Positions 7,743 through 16,384 of a stretch of 34,802 nucleotides of DNA are shown in pieces. Made by a program: the position numbers and the translations under genes. The DNA is taken from assembly GCA_028696365.1 (NCBI GenBank), contig JAQVHG010000002.1, forward strand, positions 1-34,802, given 5' to 3'. The notes below the pieces were generated by a model. It was not told where the DNA came from. It was given only the letters and a program-made list of their open reading frames with translations, and ran no database searches. Position 1 is the first letter of the stretch, and each line of letters begins with the position of its first letter. This stretch comes from Methanofollis sp. (GTDB lineage: Archaea > Halobacteriota > Methanomicrobia > Methanomicrobiales > Methanofollaceae).

Positions 7743-8883
7743 CCGTGCCGGTATCTCGGACTCAACATCGGCGATCAGAGATCTTCACCGCACATACTGT
7801 CTCTGCGGAGTGCCGAGAAACGATCTTCTCTCGGTCCCGGACGCACTTCTCCTCTATCTCTCTTCGATTCTGCGGAATGAAGAGACGAATCCACCAGAAT
7901 GCAGTCCAGAAGTATGGCGAGCCCTTCTCCAAAGCCTATACCCACACTGGGTTACTCCGATCCTGTATGGATATCTCAGGTCATGGGACCAGGCGCACCT
8001 CCCTCCCCCTGAGATCATGGAGGCCATGCGCCGCGAATATCTCATCAGCAAGGGCCGCTCGGTCCAGATGGACCATCAACTCAACGAACTCCTCGCTGCA
8101 GCAGAGGAGCAGGGGACCAGAATATTGATCCTGAAAGGCCCTGCCTTCGCCAGATCGATCTACCCTGATCCCGCAATGCGGGACGGGAGCGATCTCGATG
8201 TGCTGGTCTGCCCTGATCTGGTGGAAGAGACTGAAGACCTTCTCACTGCTCTTGGGTATCAGTGTGATGAGAAAAAATTTGCAGTCTCAAAGAACTATTA
8301 TCATGAAGAGACATTTTACCCGAAAAAAATTGATCAGGGGCGCGTCGCGGTCGATCTCCACTGGCGATGCACGCCGTCACTTGGGTTCACCCTCGCTATC
8401 CCGCCTGAAGAACTCTTCTCACAGGCTGTCACCGTCCACACCGATCAATTCTCATTTGAGACACTGGGCCCCAGAGATGCCTTCCTGCATATGGCATCGC
8501 ATATGATCTATGGTCACACAAGAGACATACGTCTCACCTGGGTCCATGACATTGCCCTCCTTGCCGATCGTCTCAGGGGTCCTGAGGACTGGACGGCAGT
8601 GAGGGAGGCGTGTCATGGATGGGGGGCACGGAATGCCGTCGAGGTCGCCCTTACTATGGCAGAGGTCTGGACAGGCCTCACTCTCCCTAAAGGATTCAAC
8701 GACTTTGATCAGTGGCCGACGCCGTCTGAGAAAGAGATGGCGATCTGGCCCGATCTCCTGAGAAAAGATCGATCGATTCGATCCTATTTGAAACTCAGGC
8801 TCTCAGCGTTGCCTGACAGAAGAGAGAAGATCCATATACTGAGGTATCTTGCCTGGCGTGAGATGAAGAATCGAATCAGGTGA
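7735..8883 (+). CDS. nucleotidyltransferase-fold protein (NTP_transf_5-like) of the RiPP cluster
   Basis: 382-residue protein. A central ILKGPAFARSIYPDPAMRDG-type segment leads into GSDLDVLV at about residues 151-158, the GS...DxD motif of the nucleotidyltransferase superfamily (PF14907-like). The DLHW motif after it and a helical C-terminus fit the same family. The ATG at 7735 is chosen over 7696 because GAGGAG lies 4 bp upstream and the start overlaps the peptidase stop in coupled fashion. Family members often sit beside PqqD, HprK-like and S26 genes in RiPP-like loci, but their reaction is unknown to me. Nucleotidylation of the peptide or of a partner is possible but unproven. Confidence 0.8.
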   Translation: MSDRAGISDSTSAIRDLHRTYCLCGVPRNDLLSVPDALLLYLSSILRNEETNPPECSPEVWRALLQSLYPHWVTPILYGYLRSWDQAHLPPPEIMEAMRREYLISKGRSVQMDHQLNELLAAAEEQGTRILILKGPAFARSIYPDPAMRDGSDLDVLVCPDLVEETEDLLTALGYQCDEKKFAVSKNYYHEETFYPKKIDQGRVAVDLHWRCTPSLGFTLAIPPEELFSQAVTVHTDQFSFETLGPRDAFLHMASHMIYGHTRDIRLTWVHDIALLADRLRGPEDWTAVREACHGWGARNAVEVALTMAEVWTGLTLPKGFNDFDQWPTPSEKEMAIWPDLLRKDRSIRSYLKLRLSALPDRREKIHILRYLAWREMKNRIR

Positions 8884-8993
8884 TCTGAGGTCGTTACGGC
8901 CCCTGTTATCATTCCATATTGTCTTTATCCTGCCTCGCCTCCCACACGCTGATATGTCAGGAGCGCGTCAGAGTCCCGCTGGGGTGAGACCAC

Positions 8994-9668
8994 ATGAGAG
9001 TATCGATGACGTACCTGATTGTATGCCTGGCCGGGCTGATGGTCGTCGGAGTCTCTGCCATGTCACCGCCGGCATGGGTGGGGCCTGGCACGACCGTCAC
9101 CTATGAGGCCGCATTGACGCCGTACTATGCAATCGACTCTGACGATCCCCTTGAGAGGTGGGTGCACTATGAGGGGACTGGAGTGTACGGCTTCTGGATC
9201 GACAGGGTCACCGGGTGGGACGAGACCGGGTATTATGGAGACGCAACCGTGATCAGCGCCTTTGACGGCAGCACCATGGTGGAGGGTGAGTGGTCGTACC
9301 AGCCTGGAGATCCAGGCATGGGCCTTTTCTGGGTTGATCTCGACGGCATCGCCTTCAGTGAGGAGAATCTTGTCGCGGAAGGGCCGATGGAAGCCGCCGG
9401 AGAGGTGTGGGACGCCCAGGCATATTACTATGCATCGATAGGGAACACCTTCGACGTACGGTTCATCGTGGACAAGGAGAGCGGGCTCCTCCTCAGCAAG
9501 ACCGAGGGGTTGACTGGTGCAGATGGCCGGATGCAACGGGCAATCTACCTCCTGCAGTCGATCGAAAACCCACAGCCAGGGATGGGTGCACCTGAGGAGA
9601 ATGTCTCGTGCGAGGGAAGCGAAGCTCAGAAAAAAATGGGCGTGAGAGGGCCGATACGTAGAGGATAG
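8994..9668 (+). CDS. secreted protein of unknown function
   Basis: 224-residue protein (or 220 from the ATG at 9006). It has a signal peptide: hydrophobic TYLIVCLAGLMVVGVSAMS, probably cut near residue 23-25. The mature part is acidic and rich in Trp, Tyr and Gly, and looks beta-stranded (repeated WxxxxxGWDETGYYGDA-like stretches). No family is recognised. GGGGTGAG before the start is a good Shine-Dalgarno. It follows the RiPP genes by about 110 bp on the same strand, so it may belong to the cluster or merely lie next to it. The C-terminal 20 or so residues are basic and end close to the repeat-rich gap. Confidence 0.65.
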   Translation: MRVSMTYLIVCLAGLMVVGVSAMSPPAWVGPGTTVTYEAALTPYYAIDSDDPLERWVHYEGTGVYGFWIDRVTGWDETGYYGDATVISAFDGSTMVEGEWSYQPGDPGMGLFWVDLDGIAFSEENLVAEGPMEAAGEVWDAQAYYYASIGNTFDVRFIVDKESGLLLSKTEGLTGADGRMQRAIYLLQSIENPQPGMGAPEENVSCEGSEAQKKMGVRGPIRRG

Positions 9669-9970
9669 AAAATTCTTCTGATGGATCGGCGGCCCCGAAT
9701 CGTCAAATTTTTCCTGCAATCTCGTGCCGGGGGGAAACCCCCCCCTAACCCACCCCCACGACGAAGAGAGCCGAGGGGCGGCATGACGCTCGACTTCGAT
9801 TCGCTCCTCGAACGGAAGGATGAGGGTCAGGAATTGATCCAGTTCTGACATGATATTTTGATCCTGTACTTGAGCCCAAAGTTCATGCTCAATTCTACTC
9901 GGCTTCAACGTGATATGACAAGTTCAAACTCTCATGCAAACCTGAAGAAATAATCATCAGGATCATTTTC

Positions 9971-10314
9971 ATGGAGCATATCCCAAAACTGTCTTGGGAT
10001 AAACATCTGCGATCCTCCGCCAATCTTCATCAGGGGGGGTTAGGGGTCGGGACTTCCCTCGATGGAGAAGAGAGTGTAGAATTCCTGGAAGGAAGCAGAA
10101 GCACTTCGGTTCGAGGTAACCATCTTCACGATCACCGCTCTGCCTTCCCGGCCCTATCTTCATCCTGGGGGTCCGGGGGCAGAGCCCCCGGCTCGAGCAT
10201 GGGGGAAGGCGACGAATGCATTTGTGCCCGATGAAAACACAAGGATCTCTTCATTATCATCCGTCGCTCTCATAGGCAAAGAGAAGGGCAGGAAAGTTTT
10301 GGGATGACTTCATG
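9971..10314. repeat. R1 MITE-like element
   Basis: Ends CATGGAGCATATCCCAAAAC and AGTTTTGGGATGACTTCATG are terminal inverted repeats of about 20 bp. The interior has GGTCCGGGGGCAGAGCCCCC and a terminal-proximal phrase (GAAGGCGACGAATGCAT, then TCTTCATT, then CGCTCTCA) shared with the copies at 10716 and 31142. The stretch between the secreted protein and this element (9669-9970) holds a further GC-rich block (GGGGGGAAACCCCCCC at about 9730) but no gene that I can support. Confidence 0.8.
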
Positions 10315-10317
10315 GTA

Positions 10318-10550
10318 AACCCTCTAGACTAGGCTCTCTGTCGGGGGGCGTGCCGCCCCCCGAACCCCCCGCCACACGAGAGGTCGAGGACGGCAGCACT
10401 CTCTTTATGGCCCCATCTATTCTGCCTTCCCGACCCTACCGACCCTATCGTGATCCCAGGGGTCCGGGCGGCACTCGCCCCCGGCCAAAGGGGTAGGAAG
10501 GCGGGAGACACACGTCTCCCCCACACAAGAGGCGAGGGGTTCTACAGAGT
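10318..10550. repeat. R2 MITE-like element abutting an R1 copy
   Basis: Starts with a degenerate left end (ACCCTCTAGACTAGGCTCTC) and ends GGGGTTCTACAGAGTT. The interior, with CGGGGGGCGTGCCGCCCCCC, GAGGACGGCAGCACTCTCTT and CCGGGCGGCACTCGCCCCCG, is nearly collinear with the copy at 18178-18430. It directly adjoins the R1 copy on its left, which suggests nested or sequential insertion. Confidence 0.75.
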
Positions 10551-10715
10551 TATCTTTCCCTCTTCTCCCTTCTCTTTGGTTCATCCCCTCTGATCGGCGT
10601 GCCTCCCCTCACCCTCACATCGGAGTCTCTCGAAGATCGTCGTCGTCTCGATTCCAATTCCCTTCGGTCGTCGTCGGAAAAATGCTCTGCATTTTCCGTA
10701 CACGAAAAAATATTC

Positions 10716-11061
10716 CATTAGCATATCCCAAAACTCTCTAGGGTCGAAGTTCTCCTCGAACTGAAGTGCTTCCTTCCAGAAATTTGAAACGCTCTCCTCG
10801 ACCGGGAGGCTTGGCCGCCCCCCGGACCCCCCCGCTGATGAAGAGTGGTGAAGGATTGCGTACTGTCTTCATGATCTTAACTCTATCTTCCCCCCGTCCC
10901 CATCGCCATCCTTGGGGTCCGGGGGCAGAGCCCCCGGCGTGAGTGAGGGGGGAGCTGACGAATACATGGGTGCGCGATGAAAAAACTGGGATCTCTTCAT
11001 TGCCACCTATCGCTCTCAATCGGTGAGGAGGAGGGTCGGAGAGTTTGGGGATGACCTCCAT
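10716..11061. repeat. R1 MITE-like element
   Basis: Left end ATTAGCATATCCCAAAACTC and right end GAGTTTGGGGATGACCTCCA are inverted repeats. The flanking GAAAAAATAT (left) and ATATTTTTTC (right) extend the symmetry outward. The interior closely matches the copy at 31142-31505 (for example CTCGAACTGAAGTGCTTC and GGCTTGGCCGCCCCC). The gap 11062-11240 between it and fdhB holds nothing recognisable apart from the terminator. Confidence 0.8.
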
Positions 11062-11240
11062 ATTTTTTCTCCCCTGAAAATCTCCGATCGCTTATGTTTC
11101 CAAGTTCGTTATCGCTCACGCTCATTCTTCGGGATGAAGAAAGGAGCAGGAACGCACAATGTCGTCCTTCATCACATCCTGATGCAAGGAATCGAAGTTG
11201 AGATGACAAAAGAGAACGTTCTCTACAAATCCGAGAACTC

Positions 11241-11260
11241 AAAGAAAAAAAGATTAAAAG
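11241..11260 (-). terminator. T-rich terminator after fdhB
   Basis: The minus strand reads CTTTTAATCTTTTTTTCTTT immediately after the fdhB stop, as expected of an archaeal oligo-T terminator. Confidence 0.6.
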
Positions 11261-11262
11261 AT

Positions 11263-12507
11263 TTATTCCTTCTGGAAGATGTTGAAGATCTGGTCGCTGC
11301 CAGTGGCGGCGAGCCGGTCCCTCTCCTCGTTCTCCTCGACAAGCGCAAGGAGCGGGAGGGTCATGTCGACACCCGGCACAAACCCGAACATCTCCTGGAG
11401 GTCGACCTGGAGGGCGTGCATGAACAGCGAGTTCGGGATGTCCATGGCACAGAGTTCCTCGCACTGACCACAGTTGACACAGGAGTCAGAGATGTGGGCA
11501 AACCTGATGAGGTGGAACATGAAGTTCGGCGGGACCTCACCTGGCTTGACCAGGTACGGCTTCTTGGTGGAGCACTCGACACAGTAGCAGATCGGACAGT
11601 TTTCGATGCACTGGTAGCACTTGATACACCGGGAAGTCTCCTCGATGATCTTCTTCAGGCGGTCGCTGCCTTCACCGAGCGCGGCGAAGTCCTTTGCACG
11701 CCAGGAGTCCCCGAGCTTGAGCATGGCGTTCTCGACCTTACCGCGGATCTCGATACCCTTCGGGTTCGGAGCCTCGGTGGCGAGCTTGCCTGCCTTGACG
11801 GCCTCGTCGAGGATCTTTGCGCCCTTCTCAGAGCAGACCTCGATGAAGGTGGCCTTGCCGGCCTTGTCACCGATGACACCCCAGTTCCCGCAGGCAAGGT
11901 CGGCCTGACGTGGAACCTTGGTCTTGCACCGGCGGCAGTTGGACCTGCGGCCATAGCCTTCCTCTTCGAGCTCGTCCATCTTGATGCCCTTGTGCTCACC
12001 GTCGGCAGTCTCGATGATGAACTGACCCTTGTCGATCTCTTCTTTCACGACAGTGTCAGGGTCGGTCTCGAACTTGTCGGCGATCATCCTGCGAGCGGTG
12101 ACCGGGCTGACCGTACCACCACAGTTGAGGCCGATCATCACGACATTGTCGAGGTTGATCTGCTTCCTCTTGGCAAGTTCGTAGATACCCATTGCGTCGC
12201 AGCCCTTGACGGTGACCGCGATCTTCATGTCGTTTGCACCGTTGAGGTACTTCTTGAAGAGCTTGGAGAGCAGGAGCGTCCCACAGTGGAGGGACCCCGC
12301 AGTCTCTGCGATCTCTTCTGGGTTGGTGATGAGGGTCGGGACTGCATCGTAGATATCCGCACCCTTCTTCACGGCCAGGACCGCGTCGACCATCTTGCTC
12401 TCAAGGGCGTACTTGAGGAGCGAAGAGACCGCACCGCCGCACTCACCCTTTGCAAGGAGGTCCTCGTCGGTCGACCATGCATAATACATATCGCCTTTTG
12501 CTGACAT
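11263..12507 (-). CDS. fdhB: formate dehydrogenase beta subunit, F420-reducing
   Basis: 414-residue FdhB of the FrhB/FdhB family, which passes electrons from the catalytic subunit through Fe-S clusters and FAD to coenzyme F420. The N-terminal part carries the FrhB-type motifs (CGGAVSSLL, CDAMGIYELAKR, NCGGTVSP). Two ferredoxin-like clusters are visible near the C-terminus: CIKCYQCIENCP at about 290-305 and CVNCGQCEELC at about 340-350. It starts 2 bp after fdhA's stop, so the pair is co-transcribed and co-translated. No fdhC formate transporter is in the window. The large plus-strand frame opposite this gene is its antisense shadow. Confidence 0.95.
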   Translation of the reverse strand: MSAKGDMYYAWSTDEDLLAKGECGGAVSSLLKYALESKMVDAVLAVKKGADIYDAVPTLITNPEEIAETAGSLHCGTLLLSKLFKKYLNGANDMKIAVTVKGCDAMGIYELAKRKQINLDNVVMIGLNCGGTVSPVTARRMIADKFETDPDTVVKEEIDKGQFIIETADGEHKGIKMDELEEEGYGRRSNCRRCKTKVPRQADLACGNWGVIGDKAGKATFIEVCSEKGAKILDEAVKAGKLATEAPNPKGIEIRGKVENAMLKLGDSWRAKDFAALGEGSDRLKKIIEETSRCIKCYQCIENCPICYCVECSTKKPYLVKPGEVPPNFMFHLIRFAHISDSCVNCGQCEELCAMDIPNSLFMHALQVDLQEMFGFVPGVDMTLPLLALVEENEERDRLAATGSDQIFNIFQKE

Positions 12508-12509
12508 TT

Positions 12510-14576
12510 TCAGGCCTCCTGGATCTTCTCAACCTTCACCGCACATGCCTTAAACTCCGGAATCTTTGCGATCGGGTCGAGGGCATTGTTGGTGAGGACG
12601 TTTGCTGCGCACTCAGCGAAGTGGAACGGCATGAAGGTGACGCCCTTCATAATGTCCTTCGTGACCTTTGCGGGCACGTTGACACTGCCACGGCGTGAGG
12701 TCGCCTTGACAATCTCACCATCAACGACGCCGATCTTCTCGGCATCCTCTGGGTTGATCTCGATCCAGCCGGTCGGAACCTCGGCGTGGAGGCTCTCAGA
12801 GCGGCGGGTCATGGTGCCGGTGTGCCAGTGGAAGAGACACCTGCCGGTGGTGAGAATGAGCGGATATTCCTCGTCTGGAACTTCCGCCGGCGGCTTGTAC
12901 TCAACGGCATGGAAGACACCGAGTCCGTCGGCGTGCGAGAACTTACCGATGTGGAGGATCGGGGTTCCCGGGTGTTCGGTGGACGGGCACGGCCAGTGGA
13001 GCCCCTCAGGCTTCTCCAGCCTCTCGTAGTTCATCCCGTGATAGGACGGGGTGACCTCGGCGATCTCGTTGAAGATCTCCTCAGCCGACTGGTACGGGAA
13101 CTGGTCGGCATAGCCCATCTTGGCAGCGAGCTCAGAGATGATCTGCCAGTCGAGCTTGGCGTCGCCTGGTGCGTCCTGGGCCTTGTGCCACATCTGGACA
13201 CGCCGCTCGGTCGAGGTCTGGGTGCCGGTCTTCTCTGCGTAGCAGGTGGCCGGGAGGATGACGTCGGCGAGGGCGGCGGTCTCGGTCATGAAGATGTCCT
13301 GCACAACCAGGAACTCGAGGCTCTTGAGTGCCTTCTCGACGTGAGTGAGGTCAGGGTCGGAGAGCATCGGGTTCTCGCCCATGATGTACATCGCCTTGAG
13401 TTCACCTGGGTTGTCGGTGAGGACGTCCATCATGACAGTGACCTCGTAGCCGTTCTTCGACTCGCAGATGCCGTCTGGGAAGCCCCATGCGTCGACGAAC
13501 TTCTTGTAGGCGGCTGGGTCGGTGACCTTCTGGTAGCCGGTGAAGGAGACCGGGAGTGCACCCATGTCGCAGGCGCCCTGCACGTTGTTCTGGCCACGGA
13601 GGGCGTTCACGCCTGAACCTGGCTTGCCCAGGTTGCCGGTGAGCATCTGGATGTTGGCGACGGACTTGACATTGTCCACGCCGGTGGTGTGCTGGGTGAT
13701 GCCCATCGAGTAGAGGATGGCGGAAGCCTCGGACTTGGCAAACCACTCGGTCGCCTGCTTCAGCTGCTCGACCGGGATGCCTGAGATCTTCGAGACGTTC
13801 TCGAAGGTGTAATCAGGCTTCATCACGACTTCTTTCAGCTTTTCGTAGTCCTTCGTGCGCTTCTCGATGAACTCCTTGTCTTCCCACCCGTTCTGGATGA
13901 TGTACTGCATCATGCCGTTGAGGATGGCGACGTCAGAGCCAGAGCGGAACTGCATGTACAGGTCGGCCTGCTTTGCAGTTGCGGTGTAGCGCGGGTCGGC
14001 GTAGATGATCTTTGCGCCGTTCATCTTTGCCTGGGCGATCTTCCTGCCGATGAGCGGGTGCTGCTCAAAGGTGTTGGACCCCAGGATAAAGAGACAGTTA
14101 GACTCGGCGATGTCGAGAATCGAGTTGGTCATCGCACCCGAGCCAAAGGAGGCGGCAAGCCCTGCGACGGTTGACGCGTGGCAGAGACGGGCACAGTGGT
14201 CGATGTGGGGCGTCTTGAGGACACCGCGGGCGAACTTCATCAGCGCGTAGTTTTCCTCGTTGGAAGTACGAGCCGATGAAAGACAGGCCATCTCGTCAGG
14301 CTTGAAGGACTTGAACTTCTGGGCGATGAGGTCGTAGGCCTCGTCCCAGGTTGCCTCAACAAACTTGCCGTCCTTCTTGATGAGCGGCGTGGTGAGGCGG
14401 TCCTCACGGTTCACAAATTCCCATGCATAGGTGCCCTTAGGGCAGACCTTGCCCTCGTTGACAGGGGAACGGTGGTACGGCTGGACGCCGCAGACCTTTC
14501 CGTCCTTGACAACGAGGTTGAAGGAACACCCGGTACCGCAGTACGGGCATGTCGTTCGAACATACTTTACGTCCAT
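12510..14576 (-). CDS. fdhA: formate dehydrogenase catalytic subunit, cysteine form
   Basis: 688-residue molybdopterin oxidoreductase that oxidises formate to CO2, the first step of formate-driven methanogenesis. The N-terminal [4Fe-4S] motif uses Cys10, Cys13, Cys17 and Cys45 (CPYCGTGC...VCPKGT). The Mo/W ligand position is Cys132 in CARLCHAS, aligned with the selenocysteine of selenium-type enzymes such as E. coli FdhH, so this is a Sec-independent form. The C-terminal molybdopterin-dinucleotide domain has LTTGRCLFHWHTGTMTRR. It is first of the fdhA-fdhB pair. A TATA box and GAGG lie upstream. Confidence 0.96.
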   Translation of the reverse strand: MDVKYVRTTCPYCGTGCSFNLVVKDGKVCGVQPYHRSPVNEGKVCPKGTYAWEFVNREDRLTTPLIKKDGKFVEATWDEAYDLIAQKFKSFKPDEMACLSSARTSNEENYALMKFARGVLKTPHIDHCARLCHASTVAGLAASFGSGAMTNSILDIAESNCLFILGSNTFEQHPLIGRKIAQAKMNGAKIIYADPRYTATAKQADLYMQFRSGSDVAILNGMMQYIIQNGWEDKEFIEKRTKDYEKLKEVVMKPDYTFENVSKISGIPVEQLKQATEWFAKSEASAILYSMGITQHTTGVDNVKSVANIQMLTGNLGKPGSGVNALRGQNNVQGACDMGALPVSFTGYQKVTDPAAYKKFVDAWGFPDGICESKNGYEVTVMMDVLTDNPGELKAMYIMGENPMLSDPDLTHVEKALKSLEFLVVQDIFMTETAALADVILPATCYAEKTGTQTSTERRVQMWHKAQDAPGDAKLDWQIISELAAKMGYADQFPYQSAEEIFNEIAEVTPSYHGMNYERLEKPEGLHWPCPSTEHPGTPILHIGKFSHADGLGVFHAVEYKPPAEVPDEEYPLILTTGRCLFHWHTGTMTRRSESLHAEVPTGWIEINPEDAEKIGVVDGEIVKATSRRGSVNVPAKVTKDIMKGVTFMPFHFAECAANVLTNNALDPIAKIPEFKACAVKVEKIQEA

Positions 14577-14610
14577 TGAAAAACCTCGGATAGAAAAATG
14601 TCACAGAGAC

Positions 14611-14620
14611 GGCATATAAG
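14611..14620 (-). promoter_or_regulatory. TATA box of fdhAB
   Basis: The minus strand reads CTTATATGCC about 40 bp before the fdhA ATG, placing the transcript start near 14590 with a roughly 14-nt leader that contains GAGG. Confidence 0.55.
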
Positions 14621-14765
14621 GTTACCCCTTCTCGCGATCAAATTTGGTGAATAGTGGTGGACGGACGCCCTTGTGTCTCCCAATTTTGGAACTACACATA
14701 GTTAACCCACATGGGTTTTGATTTACCTACCTGTGCTGATAGATTAAAAATGTGGGGGAGCGCAG

Positions 14766-15401
14766 GTGTACCCCATGCAGGTGCCTGTGCCCCCCATGCT
14801 CGCCGACCTTGTCGCGACCTCGTTCTCAGCACTTGACGGTGTGGAATTCTCAGACCTCTCCAGATGCCCGGAATGCGGTGGGGAGGTGCGGGGGCATGAC
14901 ATGAAGAATCGGCGGTTTGCAGTGATCAAAACCGCAAAAGGACGCACCGAGATCACGGTCTGGGTGCAAAGATATTATTGTACTCAATGCGGGGCGCTCT
15001 GTTCGGCCCCGGCCCCGTTCTATCCTGACACCAGGGTGGGGGCGCCGGTCGTCGACCTCTGCCGAGTCTTTGCTGGAGAGTACTCTTTCAGCCGGGTGGC
15101 ACGGATACTCGGCGCCATGGGTATCGTCCTCGACCGTGGGTCGGTCAGGAATTATGCTGCTCTCGAACTTAAGCCTGTCCCGTCCATCGAACTCTGGGGA
15201 CTCCGCCTGCCAGGATCTCTCCTTTCACTCATCTCTCTTACCATCGACAGGAGTAAGGGGACTCCCGTCCCAGGGGCAGAAGTCCTCAGGGCCTGCGGTT
15301 TCCCAGCCGCAGACCGGGCACCGCTTCACCCGCCTGGGTCTCCGTCCGAGGAAGGGGATGAGCGGGATGAAGAGGAAGAGAAAGAAAAACGGGAGTTCTA
15401 A
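14766..15401 (+). CDS. zinc-ribbon/HTH protein resembling a transposase N-terminus
   Basis: 211-residue protein of no named family. A zinc ribbon is visible: CPEC at about 34-37 and CTQCGALC at about 71-78. It is followed by a helix-turn-helix-like region (YSFSRVARILGAMGIVLDRGSVRNYA), an arrangement seen at the N-terminus of ISL3-like transposases and in stand-alone archaeal proteins. No DDE catalytic domain follows. The last third is Glu/Lys-rich and lies entirely antisense to the small zinc-ribbon gene at 15225-15449. Start GTG 14766 (or ATG 14775) follows GGGGGAG. It may be a remnant of a mobile element or a DNA-binding protein. It is divergent from fdhAB. Confidence 0.6.
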   Translation: MYPMQVPVPPMLADLVATSFSALDGVEFSDLSRCPECGGEVRGHDMKNRRFAVIKTAKGRTEITVWVQRYYCTQCGALCSAPAPFYPDTRVGAPVVDLCRVFAGEYSFSRVARILGAMGIVLDRGSVRNYAALELKPVPSIELWGLRLPGSLLSLISLTIDRSKGTPVPGAEVLRACGFPAADRAPLHPPGSPSEEGDERDEEEEKEKREF

Positions 15402-15449
15402 GAGGAAACAGACCGCCGTAACGAGGAGCGAGCCTGCGAGGAGGAGCAA
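15225..15449 (-). CDS. small membrane-anchored zinc-ribbon protein
   Basis: 74-residue protein: one long or two closely spaced hydrophobic segments (residues 1-33, rich in Leu and Phe), a basic linker RRPRRVKR, then a zinc ribbon CPVCGW...FCPWDGSPL (residues about 43-62). It starts at TTG 15449, two bases after the mfnF stop; no ATG or GTG is available in frame, and there is no good Shine-Dalgarno apart from coupling. The motif is convincing as protein sequence even though the gene is antisense to the end of the 14766-15401 frame. Function unknown. Confidence 0.55.
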   Translation of the reverse strand: MLLLAGSLLVTAVCFLLELPFFFLFLFIPLIPFLGRRPRRVKRCPVCGWETAGPEDFCPWDGSPLTPVDGKRDE

Positions 15450-15451
15450 GC

Positions 15452-16384
15452 TCAGCGTAGCGGATCGCGTTCTGCCACCTCCAGGACGGCATACGCGGGC
15501 AGGGCGTCGGCCATGCCTTTGAGTTCACGGTTCAGGTCGGTGCCAGAGAGCATCTCGGCAAAGACCGGCGACCCGATCCCGCCGCAGAGGATCTGGGTGC
15601 ACCCCTGCGTCCCCATGCAGGTGCTGACCGCCCTGACGATCATCCCGGCCTGGGCAGACCAGCACTGGACGGCGATCCCCCGCGCCGCCTCTTCGCCGAT
15701 CTCTTCGAGGTCGGCGCAGACGACCCTGGAAAGCCGGCGCATTGCCGCTTCCACCGTGACCGGGCCGCCGTCAGGGGTGGCTGCGGTATAGTCTTCTGGT
15801 TTGATCTGGCCAAGGACCAGGTGGACGTCTCCGCTGCACGCAAAGTATTCGGTCGAGACCGGAGTGAAGACTCCTCCCACCTCGACGGCCCTGACCAGGG
15901 TGGCGACATTTGTCCTGAGCATCCCGGTGTAGACCAGGTAGCCCTGCTGAAGGCGAAGGAGGTCGGTAAGCCCACAGAGGTCGTCGAAGCGGTTGAGCGG
16001 GATGATGTCCGCAGTGGTGCTCCCGACGTCGAGGAGGGTGGCGTTGGGATAACGGCCGCGGAGATAGTCTGCAGAGGCCAGCCAGTTTGCAGCGGCGAGT
16101 TCGGGCACCGGGCCGTCATGGAAGGTCCCGTCGGTCCCGTAGAAGAGGGCGTCAGGGAAGGACTCCTGCACGGCGTCCACGATAAATTTGATGCCTTCGT
16201 TTTTGGATGAGAAACTGTCGGCAAGTTCGCCGCTCATCACGACTGCAGCGTTCTCTCCGTCTTTTGCATAGGGGGCGAGCAGGTCGGCGAGCGGGGCCTC
16301 CTTCCAGAGGGGGCAGTAGTGGATGTGGGCTCCGCCCCTGTCCACCACTTTCAGGTTTGCCCCGCCGATGTCGATGCCGATCAT
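15452..16384 (-). CDS. mfnF: MfnF, methanofuran biosynthesis (hydantoinase/ASKHA-like fold)
   Basis: 310-residue protein of the family once called 'H4MPT-linked C1 transfer pathway protein' (TIGR03123), of which MfnF condenses the furan precursor with gamma-glutamyltyramine in methanofuran synthesis. The sugar-kinase-like fold is shown by MIGIDIGGANLKVVD at the N-terminus, LLDVGSTTADIIPL at about 117-130 and LCGGIGSPVFAEML near the C-terminus. It overlaps mfnD by 4 bp (ATGA). Pairing with an ATP-grasp mfnD strengthens the assignment. Confidence 0.85.
   Translation of the reverse strand: MIGIDIGGANLKVVDRGGAHIHYCPLWKEAPLADLLAPYAKDGENAAVVMSGELADSFSSKNEGIKFIVDAVQESFPDALFYGTDGTFHDGPVPELAAANWLASADYLRGRYPNATLLDVGSTTADIIPLNRFDDLCGLTDLLRLQQGYLVYTGMLRTNVATLVRAVEVGGVFTPVSTEYFACSGDVHLVLGQIKPEDYTAATPDGGPVTVEAAMRRLSRVVCADLEEIGEEAARGIAVQCWSAQAGMIVRAVSTCMGTQGCTQILCGGIGSPVFAEMLSGTDLNRELKGMADALPAYAVLEVAERDPLR

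Noticed and set aside
9063-9908. 281-codon minus-strand open frame
   Set aside because: Antisense to the secreted protein, whose signal peptide and ribosome-binding site favour the plus strand.
11023-12504. 493-codon plus-strand open frame
   Set aside because: It lies antisense to fdhB, in a high-GC region where shadow frames stay open; no domain is visible in its translation.
12786-13616. 276-codon plus-strand open frame
   Set aside because: Antisense shadow of fdhA with Val/Glu/Asp/Leu-rich low-complexity sequence.
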